This document shows, one piece after another, positions 32,834-45,100 of a DNA stretch of 64,000 nt (position 1 is the first letter of the stretch; the number at the start of each line of letters is the position of its first letter). The stretch lies in contig OZ034967.1 in assembly GCA_964030785.1 (NCBI GenBank), positions 61,829,712 through 61,893,711 of the forward strand, read 5' to 3'. Source of the DNA: Siderastrea siderea. Its lineage: Eukaryota > Cnidaria > Anthozoa > Scleractinia > Rhizangiidae. A program made the position numbers and the translations under genes. Below the pieces are notes generated by a model. That model saw only the letters and a program-made list of their open reading frames with translations, was not told where the DNA came from and ran no database searches.

Positions 32834-33044
32834 GGCCCAGTTCAGACGCCGTACCTCTCATGTGCCGTACCAAACACATTTTCGCTCCTATGTTGTATTA
32901 AGCAGCAAGCTTTGCCGTACCCTAAGATTTTGGCTTGCCTAATTGAAATCTGTTGAAAAAAACTAATTTGGACACCGTACAACTGCCAGAAAACTACGTA
33001 CTACTTGGTACGGCACATGAGAGGTACGGCGTCTGAACTGGGCC
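32834..33044. mobile_element. 211-bp PIF/Harbinger-like MITE
   Basis: Long inverted ends ggcccagttcagacgccgta and its inverse continue for about 40 bp. The flanks are TTA on both sides (32831-32833 and 33045-33047). TWA 3-bp target duplications and GGCC-type ends are typical for Harbinger-derived MITEs. Confidence 0.8.
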
Positions 33045-33808
33045 TTAGATCAGGCTTTCACGCGCTAGATTGAGTTAACAATGAACTGGCTAAAACGTTT
33101 TCTTCTCGAAGTCAACCAAAAAAAGTCAATCTCGGCAAGATCAAGATCTCCTCAGTTACCAACAAAACGCAATTGCTTCAGAATATTTTATGCCTCAAGC
33201 ATTTGTTCTAAAAAATTAAAACTGAAAAAAAAAAAACCACAATTAAAACTGAAAGTGATTGCGGCTTTGACTCGGTTCTGGCAAATATTATGCCACACGT
33301 ACCCATGGATGTTATGTGAAAAAGTATTTGAACAAAGGGAATGACTATTGGGACAACTCACAATCAATAGTTTGATACTTCTTCGACCATCAGTCGAGTT
33401 TATGGTTATGATTGTGAGTGTACTCTGAAGTAGTTTAAGGCTATTCCCCCGAGATAAAAGTTCACTAAAAAGATTTTTTGAAACTTTCGGTGATTGTTCA
33501 CCACCGTATTGTTTCGTTTAGGAGACAACAGGCCATTTATTGCCCAGTCGAGCCTAACCTGAACAAATACTGCAATCTTCTGTATGTGCCCTATTGTGCG
33601 CGCTCTAATGACGCAAAAAAAATTATGCATAGCGAAAGTGTGCAATGCAATTCATATCAACGGGAAGTTTTAACGGACAAAATGACCGTGTTGATAATAT
33701 CGTGTTATTCAAATACCTCGTGCGATATCATGTGACTTCCCTACTGGTGTGGTTATTATTAAGGGGTTGATATTTGTGAAATATAAGTTGTGAAATATTA
33801 TAATATAA

Positions 33809-33950
33809 ACTATTTTTGTTACCATTTTCCGGAAGAAAAAGAACAAATGAATCAGTTATTTAGTTGTTTTTAGTGCCCTTTCACGATTAAAACAACTGCA
33901 AAACTATTTCATTTGTTCTTTTTCTTCCAAAAAATGGTGGAAGAAATAGT
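33809..33950. mobile_element. 142-bp MITE, copy 2
   Basis: Diverged counterpart of 29643-29778 at the equivalent place in the duplicated segment. Confidence 0.65.
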
Positions 33951-33965
33951 ATACATTAGTATCGA

Positions 33966-36672
33966 TATCGTTGAAACTAATCTTAGTGAAGCCCTGCATT
34001 GCGACACGATTATTTTGTCCGATAAAACTTTGCACGCAATTAACATGATTCCATTGAATTAAAATGCGCACTTTTACTGCGCATAATTTCTTGTGTATCG
34101 TTTTCGCTTGCGCATTCAGAACTTGGTAAATTTTCTTTAATGCTGAGCTGTCTAGAAAAAAAAAATCGTCGTTTGATCTAAATCATAAACGAGCTTGAGC
34201 ATGGTGACTTACCATTTTATCGCAAAATCCTAGCCGAACATCCATCATCTTTAGTGGAAAATTTGGAAAAATGTCTTCGTCTGAAAAATAACATCGCTAG
34301 AACGCGATCTTTTCCACTACTAGAAGACTTGAAATCGTGACCTAGAAGTAGACTGTGTAGCTGGCGGGATTGTTTGCGCCAAGTTCGAGCGGCGGAGCCG
34401 CAAATACAGTTTGGAATCCCGCCCGCAGGAAAACTGTTTTTTTTTATATATTCCCGTCAAAATTCGGATTGGCTGAGAACTGTGAACAGGGGCGTAGCTA
34501 GCCTTTAAGCCTTTAAGCCCGGGCCTCACAGGAATTGCTGTCACTTTTTTTTCAGTAGCCAAAAGGCTATTATTTCTTTTAGAGCTTTTGCTGCTTATTA
34601 TTCAATAGTGAATAGTAAACTTAAAAACGTTTTGATTCCGTGAAATAAAACCACGAAACAATGTGTTAAAAGTGCTAAGAGACTGTGCTCCAAACGAAGA
34701 AAAGACGTTGGTCTAAAGCCTTTGTTTAAGCAAGACTGGGCATCGAAATGGCGTGTTTCTTTTCTTTTCTTGGTTTTGACAGCTGTGCAATAGAGGATAT
34801 GCCCCGATCGAAAACTAAATAACTGGTTAAAAGTACAAAATAAATTATATTCCTTCATTTCAATTCGCAACAAAACAAAGTACGCCTTTATTAGAAAGAA
34901 GGATTAAAACATACATGCAGAAAGAGCAGGTATCATCTCTAGCTTTTATGCAAACATACAAGAAGGTCAAGAAGAAGGGAAGGAGCCAAGAAGGGCATCG
35001 CGAGAGAATGCCTCCTAGCGCCTGCACATTGTTAATCAATATTCGCCGAAGCGGCAAATTCAAAGGCAAGCACGCTTTGAAAAGCGCGGGATAAGAGAAA
35101 AAAGGGGCCAAATTGGCTCAGTAGCCGGTTGATAGAACTCGCTTTTCTGATTTCCAGAAGTCTTAACTGAAACATCCACGCACGGCGTTTTGAAGAGGGA
35201 CGCTGCATCTGTGATTTTGTCTTTGAATGAATGAGTTTTATAAAAGTTTAAAGACTTTCCCTTTACACTAGAAAATCCTCCCCCCCCCAAAAAAAGGGCC
35301 TTTCACGTATGGAAGCCTCTTTCCTCTTTCCCTGTCATTAAAATGCAAGTTGCATTTTAATGACGGACACTGCTCATGGCCGTCCTGCTGGATGCTGACT
35401 ACCCTGACGTTCTTCATCAACGAAACCCGTTTACTGTTAATTGTCTTTAATAGTTTTCTATTACAATTCCGGCAAGGAAAAGGGGTCAGCCTTGCTTTTA
35501 CTTTTCATTATCCAGTTGATCATCAGCGATAAAACTGGTGTTAGTAACCTGTTTGTAAATGAAACTCTAACTAAGGAGATTAACAATTTTCGCCTTACAT
35601 CTCGGGCCGGGCTTAAAGGGAAAAAATGGCTGCCTACGTCCCTGGTGAACACGATCAATCAGATGTTAGACGATTAAGACTCCTGTGTTTCCTCTCCAGA
35701 CCAATGCACTAAAACGAAAAGACAAGCCCATCACGTTTACGGCCTGCAACTAGTCGCCTGGTCGTGAGCATAGCCAAGAAAGCAACGTTAACAGTGAATT
35801 TTCTCGCGTTTCCTTCGGTGAATTTTGTTAAGATTTTGCACATTTTGAGATACCAACGCTACCTTTCACATGTTAATTTTTTGAAGAAATTTTATCTGAG
35901 CAATTCAGTGTAACCCTATTCAGACCGGGGCCCGGGGGGGGGGGGGGGTGGGCTGAGGCCCACCTCAACTTTGAGGTTGCGTAATTTCGTAACCGTTCAC
36001 GCTATTACCACTAACTTTTGTTAATTTTCCTGAAATTTAATTGAACATTGTGGCATGAGTGTCTTGTGTTCAACAAACTAGCTTGACGTTGCCATGGCAC
36101 CCACTTTGTGACAGGCATGTTTTCAAAAAATCACGATTCTCGCTTTAATCGCTACTATTTTAATGTTTTCTAATCGAATTGTATTTTTACATTAATTGTA
36201 ACATCAATTTGTCATTTGGGAATAACCGCTCACTAAAAGAAGGAATTTAGTACTAATTTGAGGAAAACGTGAAATTTAGAATGTGAAAAGAAGAGACGAA
36301 TTAATGGAAAATATCTGTCATTCTTTAGATGTCTTGTTGCCATGACAACGGCCTATGTCTGAGAAGCAAAACCTGAAAAAATAAGGGTAATTATGTTGGT
36401 AACCTTAATTACTGGTAACAATTAGGAACAAAGATTGCCAGACAACAGAACTAGGGTTTCTTTTGCAAGTCTTGCCAATTCGAATAGTCACTTTTGCAGA
36501 AACTTAGGGAGCCACCTTAACTTCAGTACCCTTCATCGAGCAATGGCTTGAAAAATTTTAGACGCGGTTAGCGTTGTTTTCCTTCTACATTTCATTTACC
36601 AAGTAAAGTTATTCTAGAACCCAGGCCACCCTAAGAAAGATGCCACGTCCTCAATTTCCTCTCAGCCGTAAC
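33966..36672. other. Intergenic DNA without a recognised gene
   Basis: Small frames only. A ggggcgtagctagcc motif near 34493 resembles hAT-type MITE ends. A ccctattcagaccgggg motif near 35915 matches the one near 5335. A poly-C/poly-A stretch lies near 35280. Confidence 0.3.
35334..35364. repeat. Perfect 31-bp palindrome
   Basis: Two 15-nt arms (gtcattaaaatgcaa and its inverse) around a single g. It could be a small hairpin or a binding site; no function is evident. Confidence 0.7.
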
Positions 36673-36675
36673 TTA

Positions 36676-36860
36676 GGGCCAGTTTCCAGATGATTGCTCG
36701 CCACTGGGTCGCTAAAACCTCTGAGATAGATCTGAAGTCTATCTCAGCGATCGTTGTCGTAACGATTGCTGAAGAGTGGTTTCCATATAATCGCAACGAT
36801 CGCTGAACGTTTCAGTTTTCCAGCGATCGCAGCGATCGTAGCAATCATTGGAAACCAGCC
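36676..36860. mobile_element. 185-bp PIF/Harbinger-like MITE
   Basis: Ends gggccagtttccagatgatt and the imperfect inverse aatcattggaaaccagcc are flanked by TTA (36673-36675, 36861-36863). The interior repeats gcgatcg words. Confidence 0.75.
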
Positions 36861-37074
36861 TTAAACAATCGCAGGCGTGAGCAAATGTTTTGAAATAAGC
36901 CTCAAACGGTCAAAGTAAGATAGGGAAAGACAAGGTAGCAAATTGTTTAAACACGGTTAATTCATCAGCTGAGATCGGAAAGAAAAACAGTAAATGTCTA
37001 TCTACAACGGTCTATGTTGAACTTCTTATTTTCCCAAAACTTCCGCTCACTTATCCATCAGATCACTGATAATT

Positions 37075-37273
37075 TAGACTGCGAGTAGTCTCTAATTTTG
37101 GCGATCGCTTGTGGGGCGGGCGAAATACACACACGCGCGCGCGCGAAATTTCGAGGAGACGCGACGCGAGGGGAGCGCTCCCCTCGCGTCTCCTCGAAAT
37201 TTCGCGCGCGCGCGTGTGTGTATTTCGGCCGCCCCACAAGCGATCGCCAAAATTAGAGACTACTCGCAGTCTA
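37075..37273. mobile_element. 199-bp nearly perfect palindrome with 9-bp TSD (Mutator-like)
   Basis: Terminal tagactgcgagtagtctc faces its exact inverse, and the arms pair almost to the centre at ggggagcgctcccc (37174). Identical ctgataatt lies on both sides (37066-37074, 37274-37282). The element contains alternating cgcgcg and acacac tracts. The mirrored basic/Arg-rich frames on both strands are by-products. Confidence 0.85.
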
Positions 37274-37282
37274 CTGATAATT

Positions 37283-37902
37283 AAAAACAAACAACATTGT
37301 TATTAACACAAGGGTACCAAACGAGGAAAACTGTTTTGATAGCCCTTAATCACGATATCCCTGAGAACCGAGCTATTTGTATTTACAACCGACACACAAA
37401 AGACCACTATTAATGTTTAATTAATAGCGGTAAGAGTTAACCATGTATAAGCGTTTACCATGTTTACTTTCTTTAGGTCAACTAACCAATTACAATTCGA
37501 TCTCAGTTCCCTGGAAACCAGCTCAAGGGCCCTGGTTTTCAGAAACTAAATTAATTTGTGGTGACATTGCGCGGTGATAGCTATTTAGGTTTTCCTATCT
37601 CTCTATCGGATCAAATCAAACGAATGTTTGCTCTCACAATTCAGTTTTACAAGAAAAACGTTTAAAAGTTAATGTGGAAAGGTAGAATCAAATGCTAATT
37701 CAAATTTATATTCTCTTAGCAACACTTAACGGTTGACTTAAAGAACGCAACATTGTCCCGGCGCCCCGCAGCCTCTTAACGACCTTGGTGTTTTACCATT
37801 TGAAACTGTACGTTATCAGGACGTTATACAGGCAGTAAGGTGTTTTAACAAGACGAAAGTTGGTAAGTTTACTATTCCCCGATCACTTTTGGTGTCTTCT
37901 TA
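37283..37902. other. Intergenic DNA, nothing recognised
   Basis: No gene or repeat is supported. Confidence 0.3.
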
Positions 37903-38476
37903 TCTTCTCAGAAGAAACTCTAGGGAGTCCTTGTAGCAATTATGATCAAGTACGCTGACGCTTTGTAATGCACGCTAAAAAAAATGAGTGACGGACTGTA
38001 TTCTAAGTTAGTGGCTTCATTGCTTTAAACATACGAAAGATTTTTACTGAAGTTACCTTTCATTTATTCATCCAAAGGTGCTAGTGATCTTGAGAGCGGG
38101 ATTAATGCCGAACTTATCTATTATTCCTGAATTTACATATACCCAATGTAATTTCGTAATTTTCGGAAACTCGAACCTCTTCATGATCATAACATTTCCC
38201 TTTAAGTTAATGGTACCAGAATTTACAGAATTTAACTGAAGAAAATTGCCTACTGAGGCCTTCAACCGGTTAGACATAATAAGGCGAAAGGAGTGTTGGA
38301 GGATATTTTGAATATATTCAATGTTCCGAAATATTTTACGGTTATCTATTTATGATGCTATATTAGGTGTTGGGAACATATATATCTATATATTGTTAGA
38401 CATTGGTCTTTGAGACACATTACGGCTTCGTTCGGGGATTGGAAGGATTATTGAGATGTTTTGCTGTAATTATTCT
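37903..38476. repeat. 574-bp tandem duplication, copy 1
   Basis: It begins tcttctcagaagaa and runs to gctgtaattattctg. It is repeated immediately afterwards. The 69-codon minus-strand frame (38068-38277) is broken in copy 2 and not recognised. Confidence 0.85.
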
Positions 38477-39300
38477 GTCTTCTCAGAAGAATTTCTAGGG
38501 AGTCCTTGTAGCAATTATGATCAAGTACGCTGACGCTTTGTAATGCACGCTAAAAAAAAATGAGTGACGGACGGTATTCTAAGTTAGTGGCTTCATTGCT
38601 TTAAACATACGAAAGATTTTTACTGAAGTTACCTTTCATTTATTCATCCAAAGGTGCTAGTGTTCTTGAGAGCGGGATTAATGCTGACTTATCTATTATT
38701 CCTGAATTTACATATACCCAAATGTAATTTCGTAATTTTCGGAAGCTCGAACCTCTTCATAATCATAACAATTCCCTTTAAGTTAATGGTACCAGAATTT
38801 ACAGAATTTAACTGAAGAAAATTGCCCACTGAGGCCTTCAACCGGTTAGACATAATAAGACGAAAGGGGTGTTGGAAAATATTTTACGGTTATCTATTTA
38901 TGATGCTACAATTTCGGACAAAACTGTTGAGACACTTCGGAATGAATGAGAACTTAGGCCGTGAAAATCACTTACCACAACAAATCTTCCCCCCTCTCCC
39001 CCTTATCAATGTTGCTTTGCCACTAAAAACCCCCTGATGATTCCTCAGTCTCTCCAAACAACATTGATGGAGGGGAGGGGGGGAGGAAAAGCATTTCTGC
39101 GATCTTGTCGGTGTTTCCATAGAGAGAAATGGAGAAATACGCTCGCTAATTGCGTTTGTCTCAACTAGTTTTGTCCAAGATTGTATATTGGGTGTTGGGA
39201 ACATATATATCTATACATTGTTAGACATTGGTCTTTGAGACATTTTACGGCTTCGTTCGGGGATTGGAGGGATTATTGAGATGTTTTGCTGTAATTATTG
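38477..39300. repeat. 574-bp tandem duplication, copy 2 with insertion
   Basis: Close copy of 37903-38476. It lacks a short stretch near gatattttgaatatattcaa and is interrupted by the 275-bp element at 38909-39183. Confidence 0.85.
38909..39183. mobile_element. 275-bp fold-back MITE, TA target, empty site next door
   Basis: The ends caatttcggacaaaact and the inverse agttttgtccaagattg lie between TA dinucleotides. Copy 1 has gatgctatattagg at the equivalent place, i.e. the empty site with one TA. The arms pair for over 100 bp with C-rich/G-rich inner parts. Probably Tc1/mariner-type. Confidence 0.85.
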
Positions 39301-40087
39301 TAATTCAATCATAGAAATACAGCTATGATTTTATTGTAACGCTAAGAGTGTTTGGGCATGATTATCTTGTAAACAAACCACCATGGCAATTTCGGCTTCA
39401 AGTTAGAACACGGTTTTCTCTTTATAATTCTAGCTAAGATTAATCCAGTCTGGACATAAGTTTGTGTCAAGTTGACAGACGGGTTTGTCTGTATCTTCCT
39501 GGGATAACGTATGATGCTGTGACGTTTTGCTGTGATTCTATTTGTAGCGATGATATTACAGTCTTACCTTCGCATTTCCGATTTATTAATTAGACAATTT
39601 GACGTGTTCTAAAGTGAAGCCGTGATAACCATAAATATATTCCCCTTACAATTTCAGTTTAAGTATATGATTTGAGAAAATCAATGTGCGATAGTCTGTT
39701 AAATCTGACTTTCCCATGCGTTAACACCACCTGCTGTTCATTTTCGCGGGAAAATTATACACCTGTTGTTTTGGTTTATTTTGGCTATCTAGCCCTCGCT
39801 TCTTGGTAAACAACGCCAAGAACTCACCATTGTGGCACTAATTATTGAACGCTTGGTTGGGGCTCACCCTGCCTCAACTGATCTACCTTAACTCCCAAGA
39901 CATTAGCTATTCAGGCTGTCAACCAATATAGCGAATTAACGCAACTTCAATTATTAGTGAGATTTTGCTGAGGTAACAACCAATACCGCTCATTGGTTTC
40001 TTTCCTGGAAAATCACACCGGGAATTGCAAAAGTAGCCTAACTTATGACTGATGTAATTTCGTTAAGGTAATTTCCTGTAGAAACTC
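39301..40087. other. Intergenic DNA, nothing recognised
   Basis: No gene or repeat is supported. Confidence 0.3.
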
Positions 40088-40091
40088 TTAA

Positions 40092-40694
40092 TCCTTTCCC
40101 GTCCGATTTTTTTCCTTAAAAAAACGCATTTTTTACCGTTAAAGCGGTTTTTTGAGTGCTACGTTGCCAAATGCCACTAAACTTTGCTACAAAAGCGTTT
40201 TCTTACATTTAAGCTAGATTTTGAACCAGCTTCTGTTGTAAATTGTACAATATTTTGCTTTCACGCATGCGCATAAGCCAAAATTTGGACTTTTTTTTGT
40301 GCGGATTCATTTCCAATTTTTTTCTCGCTTCTTTTGCTTTCCTTTTTCTCTCCCTTTCTTTTCTCTTTATCTTATACCCTTTATTCCCTTTCTATCCACT
40401 GGAAAAGTTTTGGCCTCAGTCCTTCAAAAAACCTGGAAATGGAACATTGATCAACTAGGTGACTTGGCCTATTTTACCACCAACTTTGCACCCAAAATTG
40501 GCAACGTTTTTTCTGGTATAGCTCTGCCAGAATTTTGTCGATATTCAAAATGGACACAGGTATTGATGGATCTGTCCTTGCTGTATTAGCTGCTTATCAA
40601 AACAGTTTGGTGACGTCAAAAATGACGACGTCACAAATGGTTCAATGGTTCCCGTCTTTAACGTCGGGAAAATACTAGTCTTGACGCGAAAGAG
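40092..40694. mobile_element. About 600-bp element with TTAA target
   Basis: tcctttcccgtc and the imperfect inverse gacgcgaaagag lie between TTAA tetranucleotides (40088-40091, 40695-40698). Internal tgacgtca words are present. TTAA targets point to piggyBac- or Kolobok-type transposases. The terminal repeat is short and imperfect. Confidence 0.5.
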
Positions 40695-41192
40695 TTAAAA
40701 GAAAACCGTGTAAGACAAGAGGACGAACTTATGAACACCCTACGACCAAAGGGACATGAAAAACACACTTGAGCCTACGCCTGCTATTGTAATCGCTACT
40801 CAAGCCTGGAAAATAAAGGGACACTTCAGTGACGACAACATCTGCCTCGTGACAGAGTAGTGTTCGTCCATGTAAAACTCGTAATAGTAACAATTTGCAT
40901 CTACCCCGTGTTGAAACAAATTTAAATTGGATCAAGCAAACATTACTTTTTATGCTGGCAGTGAGAGGAAAAACTTAGAGGAGAATATTAAACTGGAAAC
41001 CTATCCACTGTCACTTTTTAGGGACCTTTCAAATAATTTTTTACCATTTTTGTATTCATCGTGGTTTGAAATGATAGCTGATACCGTGTTGACAGTAGGC
41101 CGAAATCATGTTTCACCTGGTCACGAATGAAACATCTTTCAGTTTGAAAATAGCATGCATGGTCACATTGGGCAGTGCATCGCGCGAATCAT
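40695..41192. other. Intergenic DNA, nothing recognised
   Basis: Short frames only. Confidence 0.3.
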
Positions 41193-41198
41193 GATCGA

Positions 41199-41727
41199 AT
41201 AGGCTTGGACAAATTCTGCTCGTAAAATAGCACATTCTGCCTGCCGGCAGTGCTCTTAAAAATCTCTTATTCTGCTCGAAATTCTGCTCGGACACCCTTA
41301 TTCTGCTCGAATTCTGCTCGGTACCAGAAAAGTTTTCGACCCTTCGGACCTTATGTATTTTCACAAATATGGAAGGGAGCCTGGGCTTAACCCTAAATAC
41401 TGATTAGACATCCCTAATGCATAGAGTAATTGTAATTCATCTTACTTTATATCACTAATATCAGACGAAACAGTGAATTTTTATATGCAACGCACAAAAA
41501 GGAACATCAAACATATGCATAAAGTCTGTGTTATTATTTTTGTATTTCTTGTATTTACTTACTTTTCATTTTTTCTTACAAATGTTGTGCATATCATTAG
41601 TGTCACTAATTTTCCCGTATTCTGCTCAAATTCTGCTCGAAAATGCCTTATTCTGCCGGCAGAATGCTTCCCTCAAAAATCGCTTATTCTGCTGGAAATT
41701 CTACCGGCAGAATTCATCCAAGCCTAT
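41199..41727. mobile_element. 529-bp element built of attctgctcg words, 6-bp TSD
   Basis: Perfect 10-bp inverted ends ataggcttgg/ccaagcctat are followed by near-inverted gaattctgc sequence. Flanks are gatcga (41193-41198, 41728-41733). Both sub-ends contain many direct copies of (a)ttctgctcg and tgccggcag. No coding capacity. Confidence 0.75.
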
Positions 41728-42184
41728 GATCGAAACCCGCGTTTGAGTACCTTAGGGGACTAATCAAAGTTAAGAGTACATCCAGACATAATCTTAGATC
41801 GGACGGGGGTATGTTACTAGAGGGCTACAGGTCACGATCAAAGAAAACACTAGAAGACAGGCTTTTTTTTTAAAATAAACTTTATTATTTCAACGGCAAC
41901 AGAAAAATACAAAGGAATAAGATAAATAACCGAAACAGGGACTGGTAGCAAACAAACTAAAGTACACTATACGGTTGATAATGTTCGTGAGGGAATGAAA
42001 GACACTACTTACTTACAACTTTTAACACTGACTATCATTAATATTACAATTATTTGACACTCGGCTTTGTAATTGCGTACAATTCTATTTTAACGAACCT
42101 AACTTCTATTTAATAATACTTAACACTATTATTGATCTCGCTATATTGTAAATGATGGAGCAAAGGCAACTGTTCAGTAGAATA

Positions 42185-45100
42185 TTAGTTAAGTGATGTT
42201 TTCAAATTTATAATTAAGGAGTAGCTTATTTATAAATTCCTGAAAGTAGATGGCCTTGCTATTTATTTTGTTTGAATATATGTAATGGCGCATAGCTAAG
42301 GTGGTGTAATTGAATTTTCTCTTTATTGCTGTTTCATGAATGCTAGAGAAAATACCGAACAAGAGTTCCTCGGTGGTAGGACAAATCTGACAAGAGTTGG
42401 TTTTATTAAACCACTGTAAGACTTTTTTGACAAAGGTTCTAGTAAATGGGCATTCAACAACGTGTGTTCAATCGAGTCTTTATCCCCACAATATAGGCAT
42501 TCATCGTCAGTTGTGATGCCAAATCTGAATAATTCTTTCTTCGTTACTACAACTCTATGGATAAATTTAAATTGAAACTCCTTTAGCTTAGTATCCTTAC
42601 ACACGTTTTTGAGTGACTTGAAAATTTTACTCCAGGAATCTTTAGTTAGCGATAGGTTTTCACTCCAGCGCTTGGGGCCAGTTTGATCCGGAGTATGAGT
42701 TTTGGAGGTGAACAATTTGTAGAAATCTCTTGACCTTGCCTTTTCAAAATTAATTTGTACGGAATCATTCAGTTGGAAAGTGCTATCATTACTGGTAAAA
42801 AAGTTTTTGTTAAAGGTGTCAGATTCTTTGGCTATGGACAGGCGGTGCTTCGGAATAGCACTGATCACTTGATAATATTGTAGAAAGTTGGCTTGACATG
42901 AGTATATGCGGGAGAACTCCTGGAAAGTTAAAAGGTTGCCCGTTTCATCTAGTAAGTCTACAATCGAAACGATTCCCTTGTTAAACTATTCTCTTAGAAA
43001 GCCGGGTCGGTTTCCCGCTAACGAGTATTTCTTTGTTATTGAATAATATTATATCCTGTTTTTGATAGCATAGAGAGATTTTAATTCGTTGAAATTATCC
43101 AGGATCGTCTTCTCCGTAGAAGATCGGTAAGTCGTTAAGATATTTTGTATCATAGTTGCACCTTAGGAGAAAGTTCAGGCCACCCATCTTCTTAAAGAAA
43201 TAGTTTGGAATAGTGCACCAGTTTCTCTTAACAGAGTTCATAAGCCTAGGAATCCATGCTAGTTTAAGGGCTTTAAACATAATGTTAATATCGAGCATGC
43301 GTATTCCTCCCGTATCCGGATCTTGATAAAGGCCAGATCTTTTTATTTTATCCTTTTTATTTCTCCAAAGAAATCTAAACGATTTTGTCTTTACTAAATC
43401 CACGGTTCCCGGAGGGACTACAAGATTTGAAGCCGAGTACACTAATTGTGATAGATCCAAGCTTTTTAGTATCATTGTTGTTCCGAATAATGTCAGGTCT
43501 CTTGAACTCCACATGTCCAGTTTAGTTTGTAGTTTTCGAATCTTTTCAGTGATTGAAATTAAGCTCGTTATTTCCTTTGTCATCGTAAGAAAAGTGTATC
43601 CCAAGTATTTTCACCGGGCCATGAAACCATTTTATACCAAGGGGCCTATTTTTATTACTTGACCATCGTCCCAGCCAGATAGCCTTCGTTTTTTTCACAT
43701 TTAAGGATAGACCAGCTAGTTTCCCAAAATCATCTAATATTTTCAGTACCTTTTCAACGATGCTAAGTCGGCGTTAAAGAGGGTCGTATCATCAGCGAAC
43801 TGAGACAGCTTGATTTCATTTCCGAAAACCTTGATACCTTTCAAGGTGGAGTCCTGGCGAATTTTATTTGAAAGCAATTCAGCCGAAAGAATGAACAGGT
43901 AAGGGGAGAGGGAGCAGCCCTGACGTACACCTTTAGACGGTTTAAACCAGTTCGTTGTATAGCCATTATTGACTACCGTACTCTCTATGTTCGTATAGAA
44001 TGTGCTAACCCAGCGTTTGATGTCACTTCCAAAATTAAAGTAGTCTAGCGTTTTCGTTATGAACGGCCATTCGAGGGAATCGAAGGCCTTCCGAAAGTCT
44101 AATGATGTTAATATCCCGGGAAGATTTTGTGATTTCGTTGTTTCCATTATGTCATTTATAAGACGAATATTTTCCCCTATGTAACATCTTTTAACAAAAC
44201 CTGTTTGATCGGAATGGATTAGGAGAGGAAGTATTGATTCGAAGCGTTTTGCGATTGCTTTAGAAGCTATTTTGAAGTCAACATTTAGTAGAGTGATTGG
44301 TCTCCAATTTGTTAGTTCTAAGAGCGAGCCATCATCTTTTGGGGTTAGTGTTATTATTCCCCTTCGTTAGGAGATTAAAAAGCTCACCTTTCATATGAGC
44401 TTCGTTAAAACTTGCCAACAAGTCGTTACCTATTAGTTCAAAGAAGTATTTATAAAATTCGACTGTAAAACCGTCTTCCCCTGGAGCTTTGTCATTCTGG
44501 AGGGTTTCTAATACTTTTTTGCATTCGTCATATGTTAGTTGACCTTCTAGGCTGTCTCTATCTTCGTCCGAGAGCTTGGGGAGTTCTAAGTTCCGGGTAA
44601 ATATATCGCATTCCTCTTCCGAAAAGGTACCTTCAGATGCATATAGATTTTTGTAAAAGGTTTCAATTTGGACTAGAATCACGTTGGCATTGTTTGTGGT
44701 TGACTCATCCTGTAATCGAAGTTCACTGATGGTCTTTTTGTTGTAGTTGCGTTTTTCCAAGTTGAGGAAATATTTTGTCGGTCGTTCTCCGTTTTCCACC
44801 CAGCGGCATTTTGCGCGAAACATAGCTTGTTTACCCTTCTCTTCATAAATTGACTTAAGTTCAGCTTTAAGTTGGTCATATTCTTGCAGCACCCCAGCAA
44901 TATCGGGGGATGAGAAATTATTACAGATGGCGTCATCGAGCAGGTTTAATTTCTGTATAATGTCCTGTTCACGGTTTCCAATGCTTTTAGATTTACTTTT
45001 GGAGTAAGAGATTGTCGCAGATCTAATTTCCATCTTCATCATCTCCCAAAGGAGTCTTTTATCAGTTAAGTAGCTGTAATAATTACGAGCTTGTGAGTAC

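Larger units (their letters stand above)
31515..33965. repeat. Diverged segmental duplication, copy 2
   Basis: Counterpart of 27066-29790, lying upstream of the secreted-precursor gene. Block order is conserved, with a private insertion at 32834-33044 and an unmatched part at about 31870-33250, where the 97-codon plus-strand frame at 32389-32682 is not recognised. Confidence 0.7.

Noticed and set aside
35334..35364. Short perfect palindrome as a possible terminator
   Set aside because: Intrinsic terminators are not expected in an animal genome and no gene ends here.
37063..37306. Arg-rich frames on both strands with the same peptide
   Set aside because: They are mirror images produced by the perfect palindrome at 37075-37273.
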